The notes below the pieces were generated by a model, which made no database searches, was not told where the DNA came from, and saw only the letters and a list, made by a program, of their open reading frames with translations. Shown piece by piece: positions 31,040-40,060 of a stretch of 64,000 bases of DNA. Position numbers and translations under genes: made by a program. The first letter of the stretch is position 1. Every line of letters starts with the position of its first letter. The DNA is from an uncultured Mesonia sp. (GTDB lineage: Bacteria; Bacteroidota; Bacteroidia; Flavobacteriales; Flavobacteriaceae), in NCBI GenBank assembly GCA_958296185.1, contig CATQIB010000015.1:1-64000 (forward strand), written 5' to 3'.

Positions 31040-34000
31040 CTTTTGAAGTGTATTTTCTGATTAGATAATAGAATACAGGTGTTAAAAACAGCCCAAAGAA
31101 GGTTACACCAAGCATACCGCTGAACACGGCAATACCCAATGCCTGTCTCAATTCACCACCGGCACCACTGGCCAATACAAGGGGAATAACACCTAAAATA
31201 AACGCCAATGCGGTCATAAGGATAGGGCGCAATCGCAGTTTTGCAGCCTTGATTACAGCCTTTTTCAAAGGTTCGCCACGGGCTTCCATTTGCCGTGCAA
31301 ATTCGAGGATAAGGATGGCGTTCTTACTGGCAAGCCCTACAAGCACCACCAAACCTATCTGCACCATTATGTCATTGCTTAAACCTGCAATGGCCACACC
31401 CGTAAGTGCTGAAAGGATGACCATTGGCATTATCAGGATAACGGCAATCGGCATTACCAAACTTTCAAACTGTGCGGCCAGTAATAGAAAAACGAATAAG
31501 ACGGCCAGGCCAAAGGCGATTATGGCCGTATTCCCGGTCTGCTTTTCTTCATAGGCCAGTTCCGTCCACTCAAATGAAATTCCTTCCGGCAAGGTCTGGG
31601 CAGCCAGTTGTTCCATTCGTTCCAGAGCCTCGCCACTGCTAAAACCTGGGTTGATGTCGCCAATAAGCGCAACAGCGGGGTATAAGTTGAAATGTGAGAT
31701 TCGGGATGGACCTGCCGACTGTTCTATATTCAATATAGAACCGAGCGGTACATAGCCACCCTGATTGTTTCTAACCTGTATCCGCTGTATATCTTCCGGG
31801 TTGTTTCGGTCAGAAATATCCGCCTGGGCAATGACCTGAAATGTTTTTCCCAGATAGTTGAACTCATTCACAAAAACAGAACCCAGGTACGCTTCCAAAC
31901 TGGTCAACACCTCACTGATGGGTACACCCAGTTGCTGTGCCTTCGTGCGGTCAATGTCGAGATAAAGCTGGGGCGATTGGGTATTGAAAAAGGTAAACAC
32001 ATTCGCCAGGGCAGGGTCTGCATTGGCGGCACCTGCAAGACCGTAAGTTGCCTGTAAAAGAGCATCAGGTCCCAAGTTGCCACGGTCCTGAACCATCATT
32101 TTAAACCCACCGGAATTACCAATTCCCGGAACGGGTGGTGGTGGGATGACGACTGCAAAGGCATCATCAACCATCATCATTTTTGCGCGCAGGGTGCCGA
32201 GCAGTTCTTCATACCCGATTCCCTTATCGGCACGAACATCATAATCTTCTAAGATAACAAAGACCGTAGCGGCATTGGATGCAGTAGTACTTGTAGCACC
32301 ATCAAATCCTGTGAAGGAAACGGCTGTTTTCACCCCATCCACCGCTAATAACGTGTCCAATGCCCGTTGAACAACCTCATCTGTTCTTGAAAGGGAACTT
32401 CCAGGTGGTAACTGAATGGCCGTAAAAAAATACTTTTGGTCCTGAGCTGGGATAAAGCCTTTCTGAAAAGTGCTGAATTGGTAGCCCGTTAAGGCAAACA
32501 GCCCAACAAAGACAATCATTACCAGACCGCTTAATCGTATGGCCTTTTTTACACCCTGTTCGTACCTTCCGGTGGCTTTGGTCAACCCTGAATTGAATTT
32601 ATTTCCAATAAATGATAATGGCTTTAAAAGAGTATGTGTCTTGCGGTTGTGGTCTGGCTTTTTCATCAATAAGGCACCGAGTGCCGGGCTCAATGTTAAA
32701 GACACCACTACCGAAATTGCGGTAGCTACCGCTATAGTCAACCCGAACTGGCGATAGAACTGTCCTGTTATTCCTTCCAAAAATGCCGTAGGCAAAAATA
32801 CTGCTACCAGTACCAAGCCCATTGCGATAAGGGCAACGCCCACTTCGTCCATTGTCTTTTTAGCAGCTTCTTTTGGCGAAAGTCCCTCTTCCAGATACCT
32901 TTCAATATTTTCCACCACCACGATGGCGTCATCTACCACGATACCGATGGCCAATACAAGACCGAAAAGGGATAGGTTATTCAATGAAAACCCGAAGAGC
33001 TGCATAAACGCGAACGTTCCAATAAGCGATACGGGTATAGCAAGAATGGGGATGATAGCGGCACGCCACGATTGTAAAAACAACAGCACTACCAGTACGA
33101 CCAGACCAATGGCCTCAAGAATGGTAATGTACACCCTATCTACAGATTCCTGAATGTACTGTGTGGAGTTGTACTCGATTTCAAACGTTAGGTCTGCAGG
33201 GAAGCTTTTGGAAAGTTCTTCCATTGCAGTTTGTACTTCCTCGGCAGATTCCAGCGCATTACCACCGGGTTTTTGATAAATGGGAATGGCTATGGCAGGA
33301 TTTTCACCCAGATAACCTTTAGATGCGTAATTTTGTGAACCCAAGGTCACATATCCGATATCCTTTATTCTCAGGATGTCGCCATTTTCGGAAGACTTGA
33401 CAATAACATTTTCAAATTCCTCAACGGTATTGAACTTTCCTTGGGTCCGGATATTGATTTCATAGGGTTGCTGTTCGCCAGCAGGTAGCTTATTGAGGGC
33501 ACCACTGGCTACCTGAACATTCTGGCTGCGCAGGGCATTCACGACTTCACTTGCCGAGAGGCCATAGGTAGCAATCTTATCAGGGTCGAGCCAAATACGC
33601 ATCGCATATTCCGCAGCCCCAAAGACTTCCACATCACCAATGCCTTTTACCCGTGCTAATTGATCCACTACATTCAGTACTGCATAATTGCCAATATATT
33701 CCAGGTCATAAGTGCCATTGGGCGAATACATATTGACCACAGAGAGCATATTGGCGGATATTTTTTTTGTGGTGATACCGAGCCTTTTTACCGTCTCTGG
33801 TAGTCTGGGTTCAGCAATGGCGACACGGTTCTGTACCTGCACCTGTGCTTTGTCCAAGTCCGTACCCAGTTCAAAGGCAACCTGGATGGCGGTTGTACCA
33901 TCCGATGTGGATTGTGATGTCATATAAATCATTCCTTCCACGCCATTGATTTCCTGCTCAAGTATGGAAGCCACGTTCTGTGCTACAGTCTCGGCACCCG

Positions 34001-34160
34001 CACCTGGATTATACGCACGTACTTCAATGGTGGGCGGTGCTACCTCAGGATATTGGGATACGGGAAGGGCAAAGTAGGACAATACGCCTACGATGATTAT
34101 CAGGAAACTGATAACCGCAGCGAAGATGGGTCGATTAATAAATATCTGTCCTATTTTCAT
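31017..34160 (-). CDS. RND multidrug efflux permease (HAE1 family)
   Basis: A 1,047-aa AcrB-like inner-membrane proton-driven pump. N-terminal marks are F-I-N-R-P-I-F-A near residue 7 and L-P-V-S-Q-Y-P-E-V-A-P-P (about residues 32-43). The proton-relay pair is in TM4: G-I-V-V-D-D-A-I-V-V-V-E-N (about residues 402-414). Later marks are F-L-P-T-A-F-L-E-G-I-T-G near residue 456 and G-L-A-S-K-N-A-I-L-I-L-E-F-A in the second half. The Asp-Asp pair fits the HAE1 drug-pump class and not the CusA/CzcA metal class, although it sits among metal genes. The stop of the adaptor gene overlaps its start (4 nt). Confidence 0.93.
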   Translation of the reverse strand: MKIGQIFINRPIFAAVISFLIIIVGVLSYFALPVSQYPEVAPPTIEVRAYNPGAGAETVAQNVASILEQEINGVEGMIYMTSQSTSDGTTAIQVAFELGTDLDKAQVQVQNRVAIAEPRLPETVKRLGITTKKISANMLSVVNMYSPNGTYDLEYIGNYAVLNVVDQLARVKGIGDVEVFGAAEYAMRIWLDPDKIATYGLSASEVVNALRSQNVQVASGALNKLPAGEQQPYEINIRTQGKFNTVEEFENVIVKSSENGDILRIKDIGYVTLGSQNYASKGYLGENPAIAIPIYQKPGGNALESAEEVQTAMEELSKSFPADLTFEIEYNSTQYIQESVDRVYITILEAIGLVVLVVLLFLQSWRAAIIPILAIPVSLIGTFAFMQLFGFSLNNLSLFGLVLAIGIVVDDAIVVVENIERYLEEGLSPKEAAKKTMDEVGVALIAMGLVLVAVFLPTAFLEGITGQFYRQFGLTIAVATAISVVVSLTLSPALGALLMKKPDHNRKTHTLLKPLSFIGNKFNSGLTKATGRYEQGVKKAIRLSGLVMIVFVGLFALTGYQFSTFQKGFIPAQDQKYFFTAIQLPPGSSLSRTDEVVQRALDTLLAVDGVKTAVSFTGFDGATSTTASNAATVFVILEDYDVRADKGIGYEELLGTLRAKMMMVDDAFAVVIPPPPVPGIGNSGGFKMMVQDRGNLGPDALLQATYGLAGAANADPALANVFTFFNTQSPQLYLDIDRTKAQQLGVPISEVLTSLEAYLGSVFVNEFNYLGKTFQVIAQADISDRNNPEDIQRIQVRNNQGGYVPLGSILNIEQSAGPSRISHFNLYPAVALIGDINPGFSSGEALERMEQLAAQTLPEGISFEWTELAYEEKQTGNTAIIAFGLAVLFVFLLLAAQFESLVMPIAVILIMPMVILSALTGVAIAGLSNDIMVQIGLVVLVGLASKNAILILEFARQMEARGEPLKKAVIKAAKLRLRPILMTALAFILGVIPLVLASGAGGELRQALGIAVFSGMLGVTFFGLFLTPVFYYLIRKYTSKDEKNQTA

Positions 34161-35326
34161 TGCGCTTCGGTTTTTTGTGAATCCATAGTGGCCTCAATGG
34201 GCGAAATGAGCATACCCGGGCGCACTTTTTGAATATTGTTGATAATGACTTTATCCTCTTTTGATAGTCCAGAAATAACCAATCGCATATTGTTGGCATA
34301 AAGCCCACCGATTTGAATGGGTTTCATTTGCACCTGATTGTTTTCGTCAATGGAATAGACGTATTTAATATTTTGGTTCGATCCTATCACTGTTTCAGGA
34401 ACGAGAAGGGCGTTTTCAATCTCACTTCCATAAAGTACTGCCTCACCGAACATTCCGGGTTGAATGCGTTCATCCTTGTTTTGTACGATTGCCCGTAGTT
34501 CAAGCGAACCTGTACCACGTTGCAGTTGGTTTCCGATAAAATCAATATTTCCTTTTACCTGTTTTTCATTTCCGTTTAATGTGATGGCAATACTATCGCC
34601 CATTATATCTGTGCGGTCTGTGCCAGAGTTGAAAAGATTATTCAAATCATTTTCACTGGCCGATATATAGAAATGAATAGGTTTTGTCTGTACAATGGAG
34701 GTCAATAGGGTAGCCATTTCACTACCACCGGATACCAGATTACCTTCGGTCACCATCCTTCTGCCCACTCTGCCCCTAATGGGTGCACGTACCGTGGTAA
34801 AATCGAGATTCAGGCGAGCGTTGGTGACAGCCGCCTCGGCACGTTGTAAATCGGCCTTTGCCGTCTGTACCGAGAGCCTTCTTCTATCAAACTCTTCGTT
34901 AGAAATGGCACCCGTTTCCCGCAGACCATTAACCATTCTAAAATTGGTTTCCCTTTCCTCAACGGTCGCTTGTTGCCGGGCCAGGTCTGCATTTGCCGCA
35001 TCCAAGGCTACCTGAAACGGTCTGCGGTCGATATAGAACAAGGGTGTGCCCTTATTCACCAAGTCGCCCTCGGAAAAATTGGCCTTAACGATGTAACCAC
35101 TTACCCGTGCCTTGACTTCGGACTGTTCCACTGGCTGAAATCGGCCGGTAAATGTATTTTTGGTTTGTAGGGTCTGCTTAAGCGGTGTCGCCACTTTTAC
35201 TGGAAGCGCCTGTGCGCCCTGGTTTTTTTCTGTCTTGTCCGAACAGCCTATAGAAAGAATGGTTGCTGCTAGAAGAGCCATTACTTTCCAAGGCTCGAAG
35301 AGTTGTCGTATTTTCATTGGTTGCAC
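34157..35326 (-). CDS. RND periplasmic adaptor (membrane fusion protein)
   Basis: A 389-aa AcrA-like adaptor and first gene of the pump operon. The signal has a lipobox L-S-I-G-C (Cys28). The lipoyl-type and hairpin parts run through V-K-A-R-V-S-G-Y-I-V near residue 72, with a coiled-coil hairpin at about 105-165, and T-V-R-A-P-I-R-G-R-V-G near residue 180. The operon order adaptor, permease, channel is standard. Upstream, 35327-35431, holds a small hairpin (aaggc/gcctt) and an AT-rich promoter region. Confidence 0.92.
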   Translation of the reverse strand: MQPMKIRQLFEPWKVMALLAATILSIGCSDKTEKNQGAQALPVKVATPLKQTLQTKNTFTGRFQPVEQSEVKARVSGYIVKANFSEGDLVNKGTPLFYIDRRPFQVALDAANADLARQQATVEERETNFRMVNGLRETGAISNEEFDRRRLSVQTAKADLQRAEAAVTNARLNLDFTTVRAPIRGRVGRRMVTEGNLVSGGSEMATLLTSIVQTKPIHFYISASENDLNNLFNSGTDRTDIMGDSIAITLNGNEKQVKGNIDFIGNQLQRGTGSLELRAIVQNKDERIQPGMFGEAVLYGSEIENALLVPETVIGSNQNIKYVYSIDENNQVQMKPIQIGGLYANNMRLVISGLSKEDKVIINNIQKVRPGMLISPIEATMDSQKTEAQ

Positions 35327-35431
35327 ATTTTATCTCTAAGGCAGGAAGCCTTTTATATTTTACTGTGCAAATTTTTAAAAATGGAGTGGGCAGCCTATTA
35401 CGGAATAAGCTGAAAGATTTGTAGAATTTCT

Positions 35432-36136
35432 TTATTTGTTAAAATTTTGTTCAGATGTAATGGTGAAATTCGATGGTTTTTCGTCAAACAGTTCCTTACA
35501 TTCTGCGGAACAAAATAGTACTTTTTGTGTGCCAATTTTGCTCACAAAGAGGGATTTCGACGGATTGATAAGCATATGACAGACTGGGTCCATATAAAAT
35601 TGAATCTCTTCTTTTTCCGAAATTAGTTTTGTTGTGGGATAGTCCACCAAGCGGAATACTTCGAGTGGATGCATTATATTTTTAAGATTAAACATACCTA
35701 AAGTGTTGAATAGAGCTTGTTTATTCTTTGGAAGGTTTGCCAGAAAATCAAAAGAACATAGTATTTCGGATTCCATAGCTTTAGACGTTATTCTTGCAGC
35801 AATATTTATGGTATTTCCATAAAGTCGATTCTCTACCCGAAGCGCTTCGCCATAGTGCATGCCTGCCTTAATCCTAAGAAAGTTAGGTTCCCTCAAGGTA
35901 CGGAATCGAAGATTGAAAAGTGTGGAAAGCAAATCCTCTGCAAAGGCAGAAGTAAACAAAATTTCATCGCCAACTCGTTCAATAATAGCTGTGTTTCCCA
36001 CTAAAGATGCATTGGCCATTTGTTGAAACTTGTCCGCTACCGTAAATGCCTCTAAGGGACCGTGTATTGCGGTCAAGGCAGTGTAGCCAGATAAATCCAC
36101 GAACATAATTCCCAAATGCTGTACTTTCTCTTCCAT
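35432..36136 (-). CDS. Class III cyclase-like protein with C-terminal YHS domain
   Basis: A 234-aa fusion. Residues 1-160 are a class III adenylate/guanylate cyclase domain: F-V-D-L-S-G-Y-T-A-L (first metal Asp, residue 14), E-R-V-G-D-E-I-L-F (second metal Asp, residue 57) and L-Y-G-N-T-I-N-I-A-A-R. Residues 187-225 form a YHS-like metal-binding domain with P-V-C-H-M and L-F-C-S-A-E-C-K-E. The YHS part is known in copper ATPases and related proteins, so a metal-regulated cyclase is a reasonable inference. No transmembrane segment is present. It lies between the pump operon and the AraC regulator. Confidence 0.85.
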   Translation of the reverse strand: MEEKVQHLGIMFVDLSGYTALTAIHGPLEAFTVADKFQQMANASLVGNTAIIERVGDEILFTSAFAEDLLSTLFNLRFRTLREPNFLRIKAGMHYGEALRVENRLYGNTINIAARITSKAMESEILCSFDFLANLPKNKQALFNTLGMFNLKNIMHPLEVFRLVDYPTTKLISEKEEIQFYMDPVCHMLINPSKSLFVSKIGTQKVLFCSAECKELFDEKPSNFTITSEQNFNK

Positions 36137-36204
36137 AATCTAAAATTGCAAAAACAGTATGGAATAGACTTTACGTTTTTGGCTGAAAGAGTTGTAGTAT
36201 TTAC

Positions 36205-36768
36205 TTAAACACCATCCAAAAACTTTCTGTTCCTCTTTACACTCTGCTTAAACTGCGTGGGTGACATACCCGTTACTTTCTTAAATTGGTTACTTAAATA
36301 GGCTACGCTACTATAATCCAATTGAAAAGCTATTTCCTTTAAGTTCAGTTCATCATACACCAAAAGTTCTTTGACACGTTCAATTTTTTGATGAATAATA
36401 TATTGCTCAAACGTGATGCTCTCTACAGAAGAAAAGAGATTACTCAAATACTTATAGTCTAGATGAAGTTCATCGCGTATGTAGTCTGACCAGGTAATTT
36501 CTATAGAGTCTTTGGAATGGTGCACCTTGTCGATGACCAGATTTTTCATTTTCTCAATAAGCTGGCTGCGACGATCATTGACCAGACCGAAGCCCAATTG
36601 TTCCAATTTTTGGTGAAGGTTTTCTTTTTGTACTGCGGTTAACACTTTTGAGATATATACTTCGCCCAGTGTAACCTCTTTGTAGGAAATCGCTAAATCA
36701 GTAAAAATTTTTTCGACCGCTGCGATGCAACGTGGGCACACCATATTTTTGATATATATCTTTTTCAT
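36205..36768 (-). CDS. AraC-type regulator with N-terminal HMA-like metal domain
   Basis: A 187-aa regulator. The chosen start is the ATG at 36766-36768, where the protein begins M-K-K-I-Y-I-K-N-M-V-C-P-R-C. An upstream in-frame ATG (36792) would add 8 residues. Residues 1-60 fold like a heavy-metal-associated domain with the metal site M-V-C-P-R-C (Cys11, Cys14). Residues 95-187 carry the two helix-turn-helix motifs of AraC: L-N-L-K-E-I-A-F-Q-L-D-Y-S-S-V-A-Y-L-S-N-Q-F and the C-terminal G-M-S-P-T-Q-F. It is likely to sense copper or a related metal for the genes to its left, with the cyclase-YHS protein next door. Confidence 0.85.
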   Translation of the reverse strand: MKKIYIKNMVCPRCIAAVEKIFTDLAISYKEVTLGEVYISKVLTAVQKENLHQKLEQLGFGLVNDRRSQLIEKMKNLVIDKVHHSKDSIEITWSDYIRDELHLDYKYLSNLFSSVESITFEQYIIHQKIERVKELLVYDELNLKEIAFQLDYSSVAYLSNQFKKVTGMSPTQFKQSVKRNRKFLDGV

Positions 36769-37100
36769 TATATAGTTTATTTCATAAATCAATATATCAA
36801 ACTTGAAAGAGGTGTCCGAGCCTGTAGTTGAAATCGATTTGAATTAAATTAATTTTTTAGCCTAATATCTTTTGATTCGAAAAATTTCTTAAATTTTATA
36901 AAAAAATTGTTTTAAACATTGCAAATTTTAAAATACTTTTTTTTAAAAAGTTGTAAAATTATCTGTTTTTATTATAAAATTCACTATCTAAACATAGAGA
37001 TAAGTTAAACGTAAAATTTTAATTATTAATGTTTTATTATTTGTTAATGATTTTAGAAATAAACAAACTACTTAAAATCTAATTTTCAAGCCATAAAAAC
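36769..37100. other. AT-rich intergenic spacer
   Basis: About 330 nt without a convincing gene. The sequence is very AT-rich with many T-runs and A-runs, and no ORF longer than about 20 codons. It marks the border between the metal/efflux cargo and the mobilization end of the element. The right end carries the promoter of the structured RNA leader. Confidence 0.7.
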
Positions 37101-37108
37101 TATCTTTG
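37101..37108 (+). promoter_or_regulatory. -7 promoter box before the structured leader
   Basis: The octamer tatctttg matches the Bacteroidota -7 consensus TAnnTTTG. The -33 position is only weakly matched. Transcription would start near 37115 and give a leader of about 200 nt before the 69-aa gene. Confidence 0.5.
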
Positions 37109-37144
37109 TGCAAAATATTCTTGAAGCGTTTTGCTTTGAGTCCG

Positions 37145-37251
37145 GCACTGAAACTTAGGAAATTTCGATAACAGCAGGACAACAAGTGAAGAACGCTCAT
37201 GCTATTGCGTGGGCGCACTTATTGTTGTTGGGTTTCCTAAGACCTCAGTGC
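37145..37251 (+). ncRNA. Strongly structured RNA leader upstream of the 69-aa gene
   Basis: The stem gcactga (37145-37151)/tcagtgc (37245-37251) is followed by a 9-bp stem cttaggaaa (37154-37162)/tttcctaag (37233-37241), both perfect. Inside, acaacaagtg and cactt...gttgt can pair with a 3-nt bulge, and acgc/gcgt close a terminal loop. A second, shorter hairpin (gcctg 37263-37267 with caggc 37281-37285) follows. Two long perfect stems at nested positions are unlikely by chance. It lies between a -7 box and the start of the 69-aa gene, so it is probably a 5' UTR regulatory element or a small RNA. No known riboswitch class was recognised. Confidence 0.65.
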
Positions 37252-37311
37252 TGTAAGTTGCTGCCTGCGCTATTTTAAATCAGGCGGCCTTAATCTAAAA
37301 ATAGTATTGAT

Positions 37312-37521
37312 ATGAAAACCACCGCCAAACATTTCCAGGGATTTCAGTATTCAGCTTCGGAACTCCTCAAATACATTACCGTAGCAAAAGATTTTACCTT
37401 AATGCTATCATCAGGAGAGTTTATTAAATTTACTCCTATTAACGATTCTTTATTTGAAGCTTGGCTCATAGCAAACAATGTTCAAAACATCAGAAAAGAA
37501 GAAGGCTGGATAACCGAATAA
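37312..37521 (+). CDS. Small ICE-associated protein (69 aa)
   Basis: A 69-aa protein, predicted alpha/beta, with no signal or membrane segment. It starts M-K-T-T-A-K-H-F-Q-G-F-Q-Y and ends with G-W-I-T-E. No family was recognised. It follows the structured leader by 60 nt. The leader suggests that this small product is under translational or transcriptional control, possibly as part of ICE regulation. Confidence 0.6.
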   Translation: MKTTAKHFQGFQYSASELLKYITVAKDFTLMLSSGEFIKFTPINDSLFEAWLIANNVQNIRKEEGWITE

Positions 37522-37535
37522 CCAGCCTGAATACT

Positions 37536-37832
37536 TTACGTCCCTTTTCCTAACTCATTCAACTTTTCATTGAGTTCAATTAGTCCGGCTTTTTCGAGAT
37601 ACTGACCGGCAATAGTTTTCAATTCTTCCAGATTTTCATCAGGGATATTGGATAAAAGTCCTTCGTTTTTCTCATCATCTTTCACGACCAATCCACGCTC
37701 AATTACATGGTTTAGTAATAGCACATTTTTACGTGAGATTCTCAAATCAATCTTCACTGTGTCATTCATGCCAGGGATACTTAAGATTGTATCATAAACT
37801 CTGGCTACATCATTTGTTGTCAACATAATCAC
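37536..37832 (-). CDS. Conserved-looking 98-aa protein
   Basis: A 98-aa helical soluble protein. It carries S-I-P-G-M-N-D-T-V-K-I-D-L-R-I-S near residue 18-33 and ends with a Lys/Leu-rich helix. It is similar in style to short Bacteroidota ICE proteins of unknown function. It is convergent with the 69-aa gene, whose stop lies 14 nt away. No domain was recognised. Confidence 0.6.
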   Translation of the reverse strand: MIMLTTNDVARVYDTILSIPGMNDTVKIDLRISRKNVLLLNHVIERGLVVKDDEKNEGLLSNIPDENLEELKTIAGQYLEKAGLIELNEKLNELGKGT

Positions 37833-37900
37833 ACGTTTTTAAATCATTCAACATTAATAACAAAAGTATTAAGAGTAAAAGAAATCATCCTCATCAAAAT

Positions 37901-38071
37901 ATGAAGGAGATAATTATAAGAACTATGGAAAACAAATCAAATGCTATCATTATTACAGGAGGTCCCGGAATGGGAAAGACATCCGTGATAGAACAACTTT
38001 CAGTTATGGGATATCATTCGGTTGAAGAAATGTTACAAACGTCTATTCCGAGAACAAGATTTAGTTATTAA
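37901..38071 (+). pseudogene. 5' remnant of a P-loop ATPase gene
   Basis: A 56-codon frame (ATG at 37901, or 37925) encodes I-I-I-T-G-G-P-G-M-G-K-T-S-V-I-E-Q-L, an intact Walker A with the strand before it, then V-M-G-Y-H-S-V-E-E-M. It then stops after a few unrelated residues. This is the start of an AAA_28-like ATPase whose remaining 100 or more residues are missing. The AraC/SDR pair follows at once, so insertion of that pair is the likely cause. The rest of the gene was not found on the far side. Confidence 0.65.
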
Positions 38072-38089
38072 AATAATACCGATAAAGGT

Positions 38090-39007
38090 CTAGTTAAAAC
38101 CCGCCCGAAATTCCACAGGGCTTTGATGGGTTTTCTGTTTGAATAAACGGCTGAAGGATTGTGGATGCTCAAAACCTAATGCATAAGCAATCTCACTGAC
38201 GGTTGAATTGGAACTGGAGAGTTTCTCTTTGGCGATTTCTATCAGTTTATGATGGATATGATGTTGGGCACTTTGCCCCGTAACAGCCCGTAGCATATCA
38301 CTCAAATAACTGGATGATAAATTTAATCTTTCTGCCATAAGTTGAACGGTGGGCATTCCGTGTAATAGTAATTGTTTCTCTTGGAAATCTCTTTCCAAAA
38401 AGGCTTCAAATTTTTCTAACAAGTCATTGTTTACCACTTTTCGGGTAATGAATTGACGCTTGTAAAAACGATTGCTGTAATTCAATAAAGTTTCTATTTG
38501 AGAAATAATGACATCTTGACTAAAATCATCAATTCTATTTTGCAATTCTTTTTCGATATTTTGAAAAATGGGAATAATAATTTCCTTTTCTTCCGTGGAC
38601 AGGTGCAGGGCTTCGTTGGTAGCATAGGAGAAAAAACCAAATTGCTTTATCCCTTTCGCCAAGGGATAGGTCAACAAAAAATCAGGATGTACAATAAGCG
38701 TGTAACCAGAAAAATCTCCATTGCTGTCGCCATTTTCAGTGACTTGGTTAGGAGCTACAAAAAACATTCCACCATCTTCAAAATCGTAATAATGCTGCCC
38801 ATATTTAAGCTTTCCGTTTAAATTGCTTTTGAACGAAATTTTGTAAAAGGCCGAAGTGCGTAAACTTTGTATTTTACCTGCAACCAATTTATTATGTTCA
38901 TTATTTATCAAACTAACCAACGGTTGTTGAGGTTTGGGAAGCCCCAACAACCGATGTAACTCAAAGAGAGAATCGTAATGATATGGAAGATTTTTATCCT
39001 TTTTCAT
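38090..39007 (-). CDS. AraC-family transcriptional regulator
   Basis: A 305-aa regulator. The N-terminal 180 residues form a cupin-like effector domain. The C-terminal 95 residues carry the two AraC helix-turn-helix motifs: M-A-E-R-L-N-L-S-S-S-Y-L-S-D near residue 219 and V-S-E-I-A-Y-A-L-G-F-E-H-P-Q-S-F-S-R-L-F near residue 271. It starts 20 nt downstream of the SDR gene on the same strand, so the two are transcribed together and the reductase is the likely target or companion. Confidence 0.9.
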   Translation of the reverse strand: MKKDKNLPYHYDSLFELHRLLGLPKPQQPLVSLINNEHNKLVAGKIQSLRTSAFYKISFKSNLNGKLKYGQHYYDFEDGGMFFVAPNQVTENGDSNGDFSGYTLIVHPDFLLTYPLAKGIKQFGFFSYATNEALHLSTEEKEIIIPIFQNIEKELQNRIDDFSQDVIISQIETLLNYSNRFYKRQFITRKVVNNDLLEKFEAFLERDFQEKQLLLHGMPTVQLMAERLNLSSSYLSDMLRAVTGQSAQHHIHHKLIEIAKEKLSSSNSTVSEIAYALGFEHPQSFSRLFKQKTHQSPVEFRAGFN

Positions 39008-39027
39008 CTCATAAATTTAATGAATTA

Positions 39028-39786
39028 TCACCAGGGAATCTCTCCGGTTTCCGGATTGTTATCTTCGCAGAAAAATTTACCCGTTGGCCCATTATTATCA
39101 AGTAAAGTATATTTCAAAATATGTTGTGCTCCGGTTTCTACTGTTGCCGTCCCTAAATGATGATTGAAATCTGTAGCGGTGGAAGGCGGACTTACCGCAT
39201 TTACTTTGCAATTGGCATCACGCAGTTCAAAAGCTAAAACAATAGTATACATATTTAGTGCCGCCTTTGACGACTGATAAACAGCTCCTTTGTGCTGATA
39301 GTATTTATAGCTTGGGTCGCTATGCAACGTCAAAGAACCTTGACTGGAACTTACATTGGTAATACGCGGTTCCGGAGATTTTTTCAACAAATCGATAAAC
39401 GCTTGTGTAGTTCGAATGACCCCATAAACATTGACATCAAACACTTCTTTAAACTTTTCTACCCCTGTTCCGGTTGCCGTATGCATAATTGGTTTTTCAT
39501 CTACAAATTCAATCCCGTTGATTCCGGCATTATTGATGAGAATATCCAAAACGTCTGTTTTTTTTCCGATTTCAGTACGGGCATTTTCAACTGATTCCTG
39601 ATTGGTAACGTCTAATTGGATGGCTTCCACATTGTAGATTCCCAATACTTTCAATTTTTTTACTGCTGCTAATCCATTTTCCAAATTTCGACTTCCTATA
39701 TACACATAATAACCCTGTTGCGCCAATTGTTTAGACATTTCAAGACCTATGCCTTTATTGGCTCCTGTAATCAATACTTTTTTCAT
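39028..39786 (-). CDS. Short-chain dehydrogenase/reductase
   Basis: A 252-aa classical SDR oxidoreductase using NAD(P)(H). The Rossmann motif is T-G-A-N-K-G-I-G (residues 7-14), the central strand motif is N-N-A-G near residue 87, and the catalytic residues are Ser in N-V-S-S-S and Y-Q-S-S-K (Tyr170, Lys174). Full length for the family. The substrate is unknown. It is the first gene of a two-gene unit with the AraC regulator and looks like acquired cargo. Upstream (39787-40054) I see no gene. Confidence 0.9.
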   Translation of the reverse strand: MKKVLITGANKGIGLEMSKQLAQQGYYVYIGSRNLENGLAAVKKLKVLGIYNVEAIQLDVTNQESVENARTEIGKKTDVLDILINNAGINGIEFVDEKPIMHTATGTGVEKFKEVFDVNVYGVIRTTQAFIDLLKKSPEPRITNVSSSQGSLTLHSDPSYKYYQHKGAVYQSSKAALNMYTIVLAFELRDANCKVNAVSPPSTATDFNHHLGTATVETGAQHILKYTLLDNNGPTGKFFCEDNNPETGEIPW

Positions 39787-40060
39787 CTGATATTGTTTTA
39801 AATTTTGATACTACAAATTTCAAAACACAGAATGATAAAGACTTAACTGAAATGAGGAATTCTATAACGGAATTACGTAGTGTTTGAAGTATTTCTAATC
39901 AATAATCCTTGAGCAACCTAATGAAAGATTAAATACCCATAATTGATTTTTAAGCATCTTTAAATGTCCTATTCAAAATATAGAGAGGATGGGTAGATGC
40001 CATACCACTTGTTTAACTTTACGTCTGTGAACTGAATAGTGAAGATGAAAATGTGTGGTT

